A stretch of DNA of 64,000 nt, taken from NCBI GenBank assembly GCA_964572475.1, contig CAZNEZ010000006.1:1-64000 (forward strand). Reading direction: 5' to 3'. This stretch comes from CAZNEZ01 sp964572475. GTDB lineage: Bacteria > Bacillota > Clostridia > Lachnospirales > Lachnospiraceae. This document shows, in pieces, positions 51,783-60,975 of this stretch; the stretch's first letter is position 1; each line of letters opens with the position of its first letter. The translations under genes were made by a program, and so were the position numbers. Below the pieces are notes generated by a model. That model had not been told where the DNA came from. It saw only the letters and a program-made list of their open reading frames with translations, and searched no databases.

Positions 51783-52490
51783 ATGGATCAAGATACAAGA
51801 AACATAGTAATGAATAGTATAGCAAAGACACCAGTACCTGAAGGGCTTGTGGAACAGGCAGAACAGTTTGAAAGATTAATGGTGCTTAACAGATGTGCAA
51901 TTAAAGAAGTAAGAACAAAACTTGAAATTCTCAATGAGGAATTGTCACTTAAAGCAAGTCATAATCCCATCGAGATTATTAAATCCAGAGTTAAGAATCC
52001 TGTAAGTATTATTGATAAGATGAGAAGAAATAATTGGGAAGTATCGGTTGAATCTATTATGGAACATCTTAATGATGTTGCTGGTATAAGGGTGATTTGT
52101 TCATTTGTTAATGATATATATGATGTGGCAGAGATGCTTACAAACCAAAAAGATGTAACACTCCTTAATTATAAGGATTATATTGAGACACCAAAGGAAA
52201 ATGGTTATAGATCACTACATTTGATAGTGGAGATACCAGTATTCCTATCAGATAGAATGGTTCCTATGAAGGTTGAAGTTCAAATTCGTACAATGGCTAT
52301 GGATTTTTGGGCAAGTATAGAACATCAGCTAAAATATAAAAAAGGCGTGCCTGATGAAGATAACATTGTAGCTAAGCTTAAAGATTGCGCAGAAGTTATT
52401 AATCAGACAGATATTAAGATGCAGGACATTTATCATGATATTCTAAGACGTGAAGAAAAAGAAGAATTAACAGGTTATGAAAATCTATAA
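51783..52490 (+). CDS. Small alarmone synthetase (GTP pyrophosphokinase)
   Basis: 235 aa with one RelA/SpoT synthetase domain (YjbM/YwaC or RelQ/RelP type; no HD hydrolase): DVAGIRVICSFVNDIYDVAE, ENGYRSLHLIVEIP, and VEVQIRTMAMDFWASIEHQLKYK. It makes (p)ppGpp from ATP and GTP/GDP. An in-frame TAA directly precedes the ATG, so it cannot start earlier, yet no SD lies close to it. GGAGG at 51744-51748 belongs instead to an overlapping 21-codon frame starting GTG 51752 in another frame. A -10-like TATAAT is at 51685-51690. Confidence 0.92.
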   Translation: MDQDTRNIVMNSIAKTPVPEGLVEQAEQFERLMVLNRCAIKEVRTKLEILNEELSLKASHNPIEIIKSRVKNPVSIIDKMRRNNWEVSVESIMEHLNDVAGIRVICSFVNDIYDVAEMLTNQKDVTLLNYKDYIETPKENGYRSLHLIVEIPVFLSDRMVPMKVEVQIRTMAMDFWASIEHQLKYKKGVPDEDNIVAKLKDCAEVINQTDIKMQDIYHDILRREEKEELTGYENL

Positions 52491-52638
52491 AAATTAATTT
52501 AATTAATTAGATAATAATCCTTCTATTCAGATATTATTTTGTGGTATAATATGAATAGTTATTACGAAACCTATTGTATTGCAAAGCAAAGTGAGTTGGA
52601 GACGTTTTAAGTCAAAGCGTAGAGGAGGCGTTATTTTT

Positions 52639-53280
52639 ATGGAAGACAGAGTAATCAAGATTAATGCACCAATGAATAATAAAATTGTATTAAAAGTTGT
52701 ACCTGGACATTTTGCTACTAATAATTCACATCTTAACTATTATTTGGATATGACGACAATAAAGTCCAGACAGAGTGAGGCTAAAGAAGTTGCTAAAGCA
52801 TTAAAACTAGAATACGTATGTAATACTATAGTTGACACTATAGTGTGTATGGATGGCTGTGAAGTTATTGGAGCTTATCTGGCGGAAGAGTTATCAGAAG
52901 CTGGATTTATGTGTAGGAATGCGCATAAAACTATCTATATTGTTACACCAGAATATAATGCATCTGGTCAGATGATATTTAGAGATAATCTTCAGATTGC
53001 AATTAAAGATAAGCATATTATTCTGTTGGTGGCATCGGCTACCACGGGTGGAACAGTGAAGAAAAGTATTGAGTGTATTAATTACTATGGTGGTAATATT
53101 CAAGGAGTATCTGCTGTGTTTAGTGCGGTAGACCAGGTAGAAGGAATACATGTGGATTCAGTATTTAAGAAATCAGATGTACCAAATTATGAGACATATG
53201 AAGCTCATGAATGTCCATATTGTAAAAAGGGACATAGGATAGAGGCAATTGTTAATAGCTTTGGATATTCAAAACTATAA
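52639..53280 (+). CDS. Phosphoribosyltransferase-like protein
   Basis: About 213 aa, PRTase-fold protein resembling orotate phosphoribosyltransferase-like proteins of Lachnospiraceae. The PRPP loop is IILLVASATTGGTVKKS; the two acidic residues that normally open this motif (DD/DE) are Ser-Ala here, while TTGGT is kept. The C-terminal HECPYCKKGH may bind metal. GAGGAGG (52622-52628) sets the start. Catalysis is uncertain; regulation or an altered reaction is possible. Single gene with its own promoter. Confidence 0.75.
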   Translation: MEDRVIKINAPMNNKIVLKVVPGHFATNNSHLNYYLDMTTIKSRQSEAKEVAKALKLEYVCNTIVDTIVCMDGCEVIGAYLAEELSEAGFMCRNAHKTIYIVTPEYNASGQMIFRDNLQIAIKDKHIILLVASATTGGTVKKSIECINYYGGNIQGVSAVFSAVDQVEGIHVDSVFKKSDVPNYETYEAHECPYCKKGHRIEAIVNSFGYSKL

Positions 53281-53357
53281 AAATCACGAAACAACATAGA
53301 ACATTTAAGAAGAATGCTTCGCATTCTTCCAAGCACTTGCGCAGGCAAGTGCTTTTT
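53281..53357. repeat. Structured repeat, copy A
   Basis: AACATAGAACATTTAAG leads into hairpin 1 (GAAGAATGC with GCATTCTTC, 53309-53329) and hairpin 2 (AAGCACTTGC with GCAAGTGCTT, 53331-53354), then a T run. Copies B and C follow the same plan. It sits between convergent genes and can terminate transcription. Confidence 0.92.
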
Positions 53358-53363
53358 AGATAA

Positions 53364-53461
53364 TAGGAAATCATGCAGCAACATAGAACATTTAAGAAGA
53401 ATGCTTCGCATTCTTCCAAGCACTTGCGCAGGCAAGTGCTTTTTTATAGGAAATTACGCAG
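53364..53461. repeat. Structured repeat, copy B plus truncated third start
   Basis: Begins TAGGAAATCATGCAGCAAC at 53364, has the same two hairpins as copy A (identical stems), ends in Ts at 53440-53445, then a partial next unit TAGGAAATTACGCAG at 53447-53461. The period between copies is about 87 bases. Confidence 0.92.
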
Positions 53462-53465
53462 ACTA

Positions 53466-54269
53466 TTATAATTTAGGTTCATTATGACTAGGCTTAAGAT
53501 TAGGAGCTTCAGGAGCTTCTGAATTAAGAACATCTAAAGAAATCTTCATTATATTCTTAACTTCTTCCTCTGATAGAGACATATATTCACAAAGCTCTTC
53601 TATGGTTGCCTCACGTCCTAATTTTTCTGCAAGTGTAGTTGAAGCATCACTTAATGCGTTTGCACGATCAGCGAGATGATTAGCTATTCGTTCAGAACCT
53701 GTTTGTTCTGCTATAGCATTTTCAAGAGACTGACATATAGATTCCCTAATATGAGAAGTAAAATCAGAATCTCCAGAGTAGGTTTTGATTCCCTGAACTA
53801 GTCCCAGATTACCTTCCTGAATAAGGTCTCCCATGCCTACTCCATTTCCTTTGTAATTTTCAGCTAAATCTAAGACATATTGTAGCTTTAATTCAATTAA
53901 TCTTTCAGAAGCTCCGGTATCACCAGACAAATATTCCTCGATAAGAAGCCTTTCTTCATCAGGTCCAGCAGGAACAATGGCATCCAGTTCTTCCAGATAC
54001 ATATTAACAAAATTAATCTCCATAGGGTCTTCTTTAACAACGTCATTTGTTACATTAGAGGAAAATTCGTTGTTAAGAGGGGCCTGATAATGTTCGATAG
54101 AGATTTTGTTAGCAACTAAATATTCATATATATGTTCATACATATCTTTATTATCTATAATATCTTTAAATGTATCCTGTATCTGAGTGAGCTTTAACTT
54201 GTTGTTCTGAACACTAGCAAGTTCAACTAATGAGGCTAATGCTTGATTAAATTCAAATTTCTTATCCAT
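53466..54269 (-). CDS. Sigma-70-like protein lacking region 4
   Basis: About 267 aa on the minus strand. The N-terminal third (1-95) is of unknown type. Region 2-like sequence spans about 105-200: MYLEELDAI (region 1.2-like), RLIELKLQYVLDLAENYKGNGVGMGDLIQEGNLGLVQGI (region 2.1-2.2), then HIRESICQSLENAI in place of the melting motif YATWWIRQAI, so its key aromatics are missing. Region 3 follows (ADRANALSDASTTLAEKLGREATIEELCEYMSL). The protein then ends with a Pro-rich tail and no region 4 helix-turn-helix. It may bind RNA polymerase without recognising a -35 box, or act as a decoy. Start 54269 has GGAG upstream. Confidence 0.8.
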   Translation of the reverse strand: MDKKFEFNQALASLVELASVQNNKLKLTQIQDTFKDIIDNKDMYEHIYEYLVANKISIEHYQAPLNNEFSSNVTNDVVKEDPMEINFVNMYLEELDAIVPAGPDEERLLIEEYLSGDTGASERLIELKLQYVLDLAENYKGNGVGMGDLIQEGNLGLVQGIKTYSGDSDFTSHIRESICQSLENAIAEQTGSERIANHLADRANALSDASTTLAEKLGREATIEELCEYMSLSEEEVKNIMKISLDVLNSEAPEAPNLKPSHNEPKL

Positions 54270-54427
54270 AAAAACTCCATTCTTTATAATTAAAAGGTTA
54301 ATGAGTAACACTTAAATTGTACAAGGAATGTGTAAAAAATGCAAGAACCATCTAATCTTGGTAAGCTAGATAAGTTAAAGAAAGAGAATAAGATGTAAAT
54401 ATAGATAATTCTGGTAAATAGTCAGGA

Positions 54428-54456
54428 TTGAATACAAAAGAGTTTTGTTGTATAAT
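54428..54456 (+). promoter_or_regulatory. Promoter of the TcaA-like gene
   Basis: TTGAAT (54428-54433), 17 bases, TATAAT (54451-54456). Confidence 0.65.
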
Positions 54457-54487
54457 AATTTCAATTGTATTTGAATAGGAGAAGAAT

Positions 54488-55660
54488 ATGAAAGCAATTA
54501 AAAAAACTATTGAATGGATTAAAAATAAAACAAAAAATAAAAAAGTAAAGATAGTACTTAAGATAGTTGGAGCATTACTGGCGATGTTAATTGCAGGTGG
54601 AATAGGAATAGGCTTAGCATTTGGTGAAAAAGCTGGAGATCCTCTTACATTTGCAAAAAAGTATTTTGACAGCTATGCAACTCAGAATTGGAAGACAATG
54701 TATGATATGATAGATGTTAAAGAAAGCGCTTTTGTTAATTATAAGTCCTTTGAGCAGAAGATGGTATCTGAAAAAGTATATGGGGGATATTCAGATTATG
54801 AGTTTGGAGAAACAAAAGAGATAGATGGTAAAACCCATATTGTTGTAACATATGTAAGAGCTTCTAATCAAGAACAAGGAGAACTGGATATAGTCCTTGA
54901 GAAGCAATCAAAGAAGACATTTTTATTTTTCTCTACTTGGAAGGTAAACATTGACGACTGGATTATTGATGAATCAAAAGTAACTGTACCAAGTGGTATA
55001 ACCATTGAATTTGATAGTAATGATATCAGTGGATATGATAAACAAGAGAATGAAAATACAGAAACATATAGTTTGGGTAGAGTATTTGTGGGTGAACACA
55101 ATTATACAATTAAGTCTGCATATATTGATTCAACAACAACAGCCGTAGATATTTCAAAAGACAGCCCAGATTATGAAATCAAACCAGAAGATCTTAGCAT
55201 GAAAGCAGACCAGCTTGAGGATATAAAGAATAGAGGATTAGATATTATTGTAAGTATGTATGCTTCTGCAATGGAGGAGAGTGGAACGGATAATATTCTT
55301 TCTAAGGTAGATACAGGTGATGAAACTAAGACTAAGATGAATGAGTGCTATCAGACATTAGTAAATGCAGTTAACCAAGAGGATGGGGCAACGCTTCTTA
55401 GTATGAATATAGATAAATATACATCATATCTATTTAGATATGGATATCCACTAGAAGCTGAGATAAAGGTAGACTTTGAATGTAGCTTTACAGCGAGAAC
55501 AGGTAATAATTTTAATAAACTTAATTATTATCAGACAGTAAGAAAGAAATACGAAGGAACAGCAAGTGGAACAGCAAGTGTAGTGTTTAGACTTAATGGA
55601 GATACGTGGACTGCTACAGATATTAACCTTGAATGTTTTGATTATAGCTATCAAGGATAA
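54488..55660 (+). CDS. TcaA-like membrane protein
   Basis: 390 aa. A basic N-terminus and one helix (about 22-45), then an NTF2-like domain (about 50-150; DPLTFAKKYFDSYATQNWKTMYDMID), and further beta-rich domains outside the membrane. This resembles TcaA and penicillin-binding-protein N-terminal (MecA_N/NTF2-like) modules, without a zinc ribbon or transpeptidase domain. A role in envelope stress or glycopeptide response is possible. AGGAG precedes the ATG. It leads the next gene by 17 bases. Confidence 0.7.
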   Translation: MKAIKKTIEWIKNKTKNKKVKIVLKIVGALLAMLIAGGIGIGLAFGEKAGDPLTFAKKYFDSYATQNWKTMYDMIDVKESAFVNYKSFEQKMVSEKVYGGYSDYEFGETKEIDGKTHIVVTYVRASNQEQGELDIVLEKQSKKTFLFFSTWKVNIDDWIIDESKVTVPSGITIEFDSNDISGYDKQENENTETYSLGRVFVGEHNYTIKSAYIDSTTTAVDISKDSPDYEIKPEDLSMKADQLEDIKNRGLDIIVSMYASAMEESGTDNILSKVDTGDETKTKMNECYQTLVNAVNQEDGATLLSMNIDKYTSYLFRYGYPLEAEIKVDFECSFTARTGNNFNKLNYYQTVRKKYEGTASGTASVVFRLNGDTWTATDINLECFDYSYQG

Positions 55661-55677
55661 GAGCAAAGGAGAAATCT

Positions 55678-56241
55678 ATGGGAACATTTTCAGATGTATT
55701 TAAGAGAAATGAGATTGTTAGAAAAGCAAGTTCTCTTAGAAAAGCAGAACCTGTTGAAAGGAAAAACTTGGTTCAAGAAGAAAGAATTACAGAAGAACGA
55801 AAGATTTTATTAGCGATTAATAATAAGATTGAGATGCTTCAGAACCAGAATAGCGAGAATTCTAAGTGCCTTAAAGAGCTATCAGAGAAGATAGGTAACG
55901 ATCTTGGTAACTTGATGAAAGCTGAGAGTGAAAAAACGATTGAAGTTGTAGATATGAGTGAAGTTCTTACGGATATTGATAAAGTATACCAGACGTCTGT
56001 TAAGACTTCGGAAGACATTAATGATAATATTTCTTCTATGAGTGAAGATATAGAAGCTCTTAAGAATTCAATATATTCAGAGAGTGAAAGAACAAAGGTC
56101 AAACTAGATGAGTTTACAGAGATTATTGCAGAATCACAAAGAAGAAAGCTAATTGGTGTAAAGGCATTAATTGTTATTAATATTTGGCTTTCTTTATTGT
56201 CAGCAGCAGTTCTTATTTTAAATATATTAGATATAATTTAA
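55678..56241 (+). CDS. Coiled-coil protein with C-terminal membrane anchor
   Basis: 187 aa. Mostly charged helices (about 20-155, heptad-like KKILLAINNKIEMLQNQ and SEKIGNDLGNL regions), then one C-terminal helix (about 163-185). Tail-anchored, facing the cytoplasm. No family is recognised. AAAGGAG precedes the ATG. It is likely co-transcribed with the TcaA-like gene and may form a complex with it. Confidence 0.65.
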   Translation: MGTFSDVFKRNEIVRKASSLRKAEPVERKNLVQEERITEERKILLAINNKIEMLQNQNSENSKCLKELSEKIGNDLGNLMKAESEKTIEVVDMSEVLTDIDKVYQTSVKTSEDINDNISSMSEDIEALKNSIYSESERTKVKLDEFTEIIAESQRRKLIGVKALIVINIWLSLLSAAVLILNILDII

Positions 56242-56283
56242 GGCGTAGCATATTTGAAGAAGTGCGCAGGAATGGAGAAGAAT

Positions 56284-56976
56284 ATGTCATCATTTGTGAA
56301 AGATATCGAACCATACCTTGGAACAGGAGAAGTGAATGAGGAAGGTCTTACTCTAAAAGAGTTTCTTGACGCTTATGATCCAAGAAGGTATGAAACACCA
56401 TCAAATACAGTTGATATGCTTGTATTTTCTTTTAATGAGGAAACAAGAGCATTTAGATTACTTATGATTAAGAGAAAAAATCATCCATCTATAGGATATT
56501 GGGCACTTCCAGGAGGTTTTGCAAATATGGATGAAGATTTGGATGTATCTGCAGCAAGAGAATTATTGGAAGAAACCGGAGTAAGTGGGATTGAATTTGA
56601 ACAGTTAAAAACATATGGAGAAGCATATAGAGATCCAAGAACAAGAGTTATTACTACAGCATTTGTGGCAATAGTAGATGAAGCTCTCATTAGAGTTGAA
56701 CATAGTGATGATGCAGCGGATGCAGCTTGGTTTGACATTTCTATAGATAACCTGCAGGCAGCAGTAAAAGATGAGTTAAAAGAGATGCACTATAGGATTA
56801 CACTTGAGAACAAAGAAAGAGAATTATTTTTGGAAGCAGAAGTAGTTGAGACATTTAATAGAAGAGGATATTTAAAGAATAAAAAATATAAAGTTATTAA
56901 TGCAAATGGCATAGCTGCAGATCATCCTGCAATCATTACAGAAGGATATTTAAAAGTATTGGAGGCTGTAGAGTAA
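56284..56976 (+). CDS. NUDIX hydrolase
   Basis: About 230 aa. The NUDIX box reads GGFANMDEDLDVSAARELLEETGV; the REXXEE core RELLEE is intact. The long C-terminal part (about 150-230) has no clear winged helix, so an NrtR-type regulator is possible but not shown. It removes diphosphate-linked groups from nucleotides; the substrate is unknown. Start 56284 has GGAGAAG upstream; TTG 56254 and ATG 56272 are in frame. It shares its last base A with the next start (TAATG). Confidence 0.88.
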   Translation: MSSFVKDIEPYLGTGEVNEEGLTLKEFLDAYDPRRYETPSNTVDMLVFSFNEETRAFRLLMIKRKNHPSIGYWALPGGFANMDEDLDVSAARELLEETGVSGIEFEQLKTYGEAYRDPRTRVITTAFVAIVDEALIRVEHSDDAADAAWFDISIDNLQAAVKDELKEMHYRITLENKERELFLEAEVVETFNRRGYLKNKKYKVINANGIAADHPAIITEGYLKVLEAVE

Positions 56977-57539
56977 TGTCAAAACAAATATGGAAACCAG
57001 GGAATATGATTTACCCGCTTCCGGCTGTAATGGTAAGCGTTACAGATGGTAAAGGTAATGATAATATTTTGACAGTAGCATGGACAGGGACCGTATGTAC
57101 TAATCCACCAATGGCATATATTTCAGTAAGACCAGAAAGATATTCATATAAGATGATTAAGGAAACGGGAGAATTTGTAATTAATCTTACAACTAAAGAG
57201 CTAGTTAAGGCGACCGATTATTGCGGTGTTAAATCCGGTAAGGATGTAGATAAGTTTAAAATGATGAAACTTACTAAGGAAGCTGCTGATTACATACAGG
57301 CTCCAATGATAGCGGAAAGTCCAGTGAATATTGAGTGCAGGGTAAGGGATATAAAAAGTTATGGTTCACATGATATGTTTATATCAGATGTGCTTGCAGT
57401 ACACGCCGACGACAGATATATGAACGAGTCAGGCAGGTTTGATCTTTCAATGGCAGAGCCAATAATATATTCTCACGGTGAGTATTATGTTACAGGTGAA
57501 AAACTTGGAACATTTGGATATAGTATAAAAAAGCATTAA
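56976..57539 (+). CDS. Flavin reductase family protein (flavoredoxin-like)
   Basis: 187 aa FMN-binding split-barrel protein: YPLPAVMVSVTDGKGNDNILTVAWTGTVCTNPPMAYISVRPERYSY, ETGEFVINLTTKEL, SPVNIECRVRDI. Related proteins are flavoredoxin or NADH:FMN reductases. It starts within the stop of the NUDIX gene, so the two are coupled. Confidence 0.88.
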   Translation: MSKQIWKPGNMIYPLPAVMVSVTDGKGNDNILTVAWTGTVCTNPPMAYISVRPERYSYKMIKETGEFVINLTTKELVKATDYCGVKSGKDVDKFKMMKLTKEAADYIQAPMIAESPVNIECRVRDIKSYGSHDMFISDVLAVHADDRYMNESGRFDLSMAEPIIYSHGEYYVTGEKLGTFGYSIKKH

Positions 57540-57555
57540 CAGATATGGAGTTAAA

Positions 57556-58803
57556 ATGAATAGAATAATATTTCATATTGATGTAAATTCAGCATTTCTA
57601 AGCTGGACAGCAATAAAATTGCTAGAGGAAGGCAAAGATAATGCTGTTAATACAGACATTAGAGAAATAGCCAGCATTATCGGTGGAGATCAACAGATAC
57701 GCCATGGAGTGGTGCTGGCAAAGTCAACTTCTGCTAAAAAGTACGGAATAGTTACAGGAGAGCCTATTGTAAATGCACTTAAAAAATGTCCTAATCTAAG
57801 AATTGTTAATCCAGATATGGAATATTATAAAGAGCAGAGTCATAAATTTATAAAGTTGTTACTAGAATACACACCTGAAATAGAACAAGTTAGCATAGAT
57901 GAATGTTATATGGATTTTACATCTATAAAAAAGAAATTTAATTCACCTATGGAAGCAGCTGTTATTATTAAGGACAGAATATACAAAGAACTTGGATTTA
58001 CTGTTAATATTGGCATTTCAGATTGTAAACTATTGGCTAAAATGGCATCTGATTTTCAAAAGCCTAACAAAGTTCATACATTATATAGAAACGAAATACA
58101 AAAGAAAATGTGGCCTTTACCGATTGAAGAATTATTGATGGTAGGAAAGTCAAGCGCAAAAACCCTTAGGAATCTTGGTATAAAAACAATAGGTGAGCTT
58201 GCAGGGACACCTCAGGATATAATAATATCAAATATGAAGAGTCATGGTAAGATGATATGGGAATATGCAAATGGAATAGATGATTCTAAGGTAGAAACAG
58301 AGCAAATTGCGAATAAAGGTGTTGGAAATTCTACGACTATGCCTGAAGATACAGATAATCCAGAGATTATTTCAAGAGTATTAATGCAGCTATCAGATAG
58401 TGTGTCAGAAAGACTCAGAAAGATGGATATGAAAGCAGGAATGGTTAGCGTTGAGGTGAAATACAATAACTTTGCTAGGAAATCACATCAGGAAATATTA
58501 CAGAAACCTACAAATATCCCAGATATTATTCATGAGAGTGCATATAGACTTTTTTTAGAGATGTGGGATAAAACACCTATAAGACTTCTTGGAATAAGGA
58601 CATCTAAGTTAGTTGAACAGACTGAACCTATGCAGTTAAATATATTTGATGTAATTGAAAACATTGATAATTTAGAAAAAAATGGTAAAATATCAGAAGA
58701 GAAATTAATTAAAGCCCATAAAGCTGTAGATATTATTAATTCAAAGTATGGAAAAAATACTTTAGTCAGAGGAAGCAGTTTAGAAAATCACAAAGATAGT
58801 TGA
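57556..58803 (+). CDS. dinB: Y-family DNA polymerase (DinB/Pol IV-like)
   Basis: 415 aa translesion polymerase. Catalytic acids are in FHIDVNSAFLSW (Asp, steric-gate Phe) and VSIDECYMDF (Asp-Glu). Helix-hairpin-helix VGKSSAKTLRNLGIKTIGELAG and a little-finger domain follow. QLNIFD (about residue 356) is a sliding-clamp binding motif. The N-terminal VNSAFLSWTA differs from the usual DMDAFFASVE, as in Clostridial DinB/UmuC-like enzymes. Confidence 0.9.
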   Translation: MNRIIFHIDVNSAFLSWTAIKLLEEGKDNAVNTDIREIASIIGGDQQIRHGVVLAKSTSAKKYGIVTGEPIVNALKKCPNLRIVNPDMEYYKEQSHKFIKLLLEYTPEIEQVSIDECYMDFTSIKKKFNSPMEAAVIIKDRIYKELGFTVNIGISDCKLLAKMASDFQKPNKVHTLYRNEIQKKMWPLPIEELLMVGKSSAKTLRNLGIKTIGELAGTPQDIIISNMKSHGKMIWEYANGIDDSKVETEQIANKGVGNSTTMPEDTDNPEIISRVLMQLSDSVSERLRKMDMKAGMVSVEVKYNNFARKSHQEILQKPTNIPDIIHESAYRLFLEMWDKTPIRLLGIRTSKLVEQTEPMQLNIFDVIENIDNLEKNGKISEEKLIKAHKAVDIINSKYGKNTLVRGSSLENHKDS

Positions 58804-58851
58804 AAAATTTTAAGTGATAAAATATACATTATAAGAAAAGGATAGTAAAAA

Positions 58852-59343
58852 ATGGATAATTTAGTTTTAATAGGAATGCCAGGAGTTGGAAAGAGTACAA
58901 TAGGCGTCGTTCTGGCAAAAATTCTAGGATATAGATTCATTGACGCGGACATACTAATTCAAGAACAGGAAAACAGATTATTAAAGGACATAATTAACGA
59001 AGATGGCATTGATGGTTTTATTAAAATCGAGAATAGAGTTAATAGTCAGATTAATGTAGATAAGGCTATTATTGCTACAGGTGGAAGTGTAGTATATGGT
59101 GAAGAAGCAATGAAGCACTTAAAAAGTATAGGCAGGATTATCTATTTAAAACTTGATTACGATAGCATAAATGGAAGACTAGATAATATAAAAGGAAGAG
59201 GAGTTGTCTTAAGAGAAGGACAAAGTCTGAAGGACATATATGATGAGCGAATTTCACTATATGAGAGCTATGCAGACATTGTTATAGAAGAAAAAGGACT
59301 TAATGTCGAAGAAACAATTGAACAAATCATTAAAAATATATAA
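58852..59343 (+). CDS. Shikimate kinase-like protein
   Basis: 163 aa P-loop kinase with Walker A GMPGVGKST (residues 8-16), FIDADILIQ (shikimate Asp region), IATGGSVV, and GRGVVLREG plus YDERISLYESYADI. The shikimate-binding Arg of the usual FRxxE motif is not present: the region reads GFIKIENR. Otherwise length and order match AroK. Shikimate phosphorylation is plausible, but a different substrate cannot be excluded. It follows dinB after a 48-base gap with AAAGGATAG upstream. Confidence 0.8.
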   Translation: MDNLVLIGMPGVGKSTIGVVLAKILGYRFIDADILIQEQENRLLKDIINEDGIDGFIKIENRVNSQINVDKAIIATGGSVVYGEEAMKHLKSIGRIIYLKLDYDSINGRLDNIKGRGVVLREGQSLKDIYDERISLYESYADIVIEEKGLNVEETIEQIIKNI

Positions 59344-59350
59344 AAAAACC

Positions 59351-59379
59351 TTTACAAATGGACAGATTCTTGTTAAAAT
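59351..59379 (+). promoter_or_regulatory. Promoter of the M23 peptidase gene
   Basis: TTTACA (59351-59356), 17 bases, TAAAAT (59374-59379). A small hairpin CGCC-AATATTA-GGCG lies at about 59412-59426, before the start. Confidence 0.6.
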
Positions 59380-59447
59380 AACTTTGTTACAAAATTATTA
59401 CAAAATCATTACGCCAATATTAGGCGAATGTGAAGGTTGGATTGGGC

Positions 59448-60971
59448 ATGCATTTATTTACGAAGTATTATAAAAAGATGACACTTGTATATATAGCCTC
59501 GGCAATGGTTATATGTTTAGCAATGTTATTTGTATTTCCGTGGTTTAGAACAATTGATAGTAAGACAGGCTATTATCTTGTAGTTATCAATGATGTTGAG
59601 ATTGGAGCAGCTAAAACTGCTGGAGAAGCAGAGGATGCATATCTTAACGCAAGATTAAGACTTGAAACAGAAGAAGGAACTCTATTATATTTAGATACAG
59701 ATTTCTCAATATATGAGCAGAGCAAATTAGTAGGAACTAGAATAGAAGCATCAGAACTAGAAGATAAAATCTATGATGTAATTAAAGAATCAGAGGTGCA
59801 GGCTGAACAGCCAGCATATATGATTGATATTGATGGATATTCAATAACTCTTGCAAGCAAGGATGATGTAATTAAGCTACTTGAAGCGGCAAAGAGTAAA
59901 TATGATGTTGATAATGTTTTTCATGCAGACCTTATTGAAAGTGATAACAGTGAATTTACATCAATATCATATAATATGGTTAAAGGTGGAACTGAAGCAA
60001 AAGAAGGCAATATTGTTCTTGCATCAGGACAAACCGAAGATTCAGTGGCAGCAGCAAAAGTAAATATCAACGATGAATCGGACAAGCTGGAAGGTCTGGC
60101 GTTTGGAGAGAATATTTCAATTGTTGAATCATACGTTTCATCAGACAAAATAATGTCAGTAGAAGATGCTATTGCAGAAGTTACAAAAGAAAAAGAAACA
60201 AATCAAGTATATGAAGTGCAGATTGGAGATTCTTTATATAAGATAGCAAAGAATCATAACCTTACACTTGATGAACTTTTAGCTATGAATACTAGCCTTT
60301 CGGAAACAGATACAATAACTCCGGGAGATGAACTGATTGTAACAGTTCCAGAGCCTGAATTATCAGTAATAACAACCGAGAGTAAGACATATGAAGAAAA
60401 CTATACATTGCCAGTACAGACGGTTTATGATGACAGTAAGTTTACAACTTATTCAAAAGTTATTACACAAGGAAGTGAAGGTTATAGAAAGGTAACTGCA
60501 AATGTTAGTTACAAGAATGGAACAGAGATAGCAAGAGATATAACCAATGAAGTAGTTATTACAGAAGCGGTTGCACAGGTAGTCATGGTAGGAACACAGA
60601 CACCTCCAACGTATATTAAACCATTATCTGGTGGAAGAATTTCCTCATATTATGGACAGAGATGGGGAAGACTTCACGGTGGAGTAGACTGGGCAACACC
60701 AATAGGTACAGCTATTAAAGCGTCATGTGGTGGAACAGTAATAAATGCAGGATGGTCAGGAAGCTATGGGTATTCAATACTTATTCAGCACCCAGATGGC
60801 AAACAGACAAGATATGCACACCTTAGTAAGATACTTGTAAAAGTTGGTCAGAAAGTTACACAGGGAGAGAAAATTGGTCTTAGTGGTAACACTGGTAACA
60901 GTACAGGACCTCATTTACACTTTGAGATTATAGTTAATGGAAATAGAGTTAATCCATTAAAATATTTATAA
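59448..60971 (+). CDS. M23 peptidase with LysM and G5 domains
   Basis: About 507 aa. One N-terminal helix (about 10-32), an outside region (about 40-250), a LysM domain (about 250-300; YEVQIGDSLYKIAKNHNLTLDELLAMN), a G5 domain (about 305-385; TESKTYEENYTLPVQTVYD...), and a C-terminal M23 domain (about 390-507). Zinc ligands are in LHGGVDWA and PHLHFEI. It should cut peptidoglycan cross-links as an endopeptidase; LysM and G5 bind the glycan. GTG 59430 is an alternative in-frame start. It is followed by murA. Confidence 0.92.
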   Translation: MHLFTKYYKKMTLVYIASAMVICLAMLFVFPWFRTIDSKTGYYLVVINDVEIGAAKTAGEAEDAYLNARLRLETEEGTLLYLDTDFSIYEQSKLVGTRIEASELEDKIYDVIKESEVQAEQPAYMIDIDGYSITLASKDDVIKLLEAAKSKYDVDNVFHADLIESDNSEFTSISYNMVKGGTEAKEGNIVLASGQTEDSVAAAKVNINDESDKLEGLAFGENISIVESYVSSDKIMSVEDAIAEVTKEKETNQVYEVQIGDSLYKIAKNHNLTLDELLAMNTSLSETDTITPGDELIVTVPEPELSVITTESKTYEENYTLPVQTVYDDSKFTTYSKVITQGSEGYRKVTANVSYKNGTEIARDITNEVVITEAVAQVVMVGTQTPPTYIKPLSGGRISSYYGQRWGRLHGGVDWATPIGTAIKASCGGTVINAGWSGSYGYSILIQHPDGKQTRYAHLSKILVKVGQKVTQGEKIGLSGNTGNSTGPHLHFEIIVNGNRVNPLKYL

Positions 60972-60975
60972 TAAT

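Noticed and set aside
53281..53461. CRISPR-like repeat array
   Set aside because: Only two full units, long internal hairpins, and no unique spacers.
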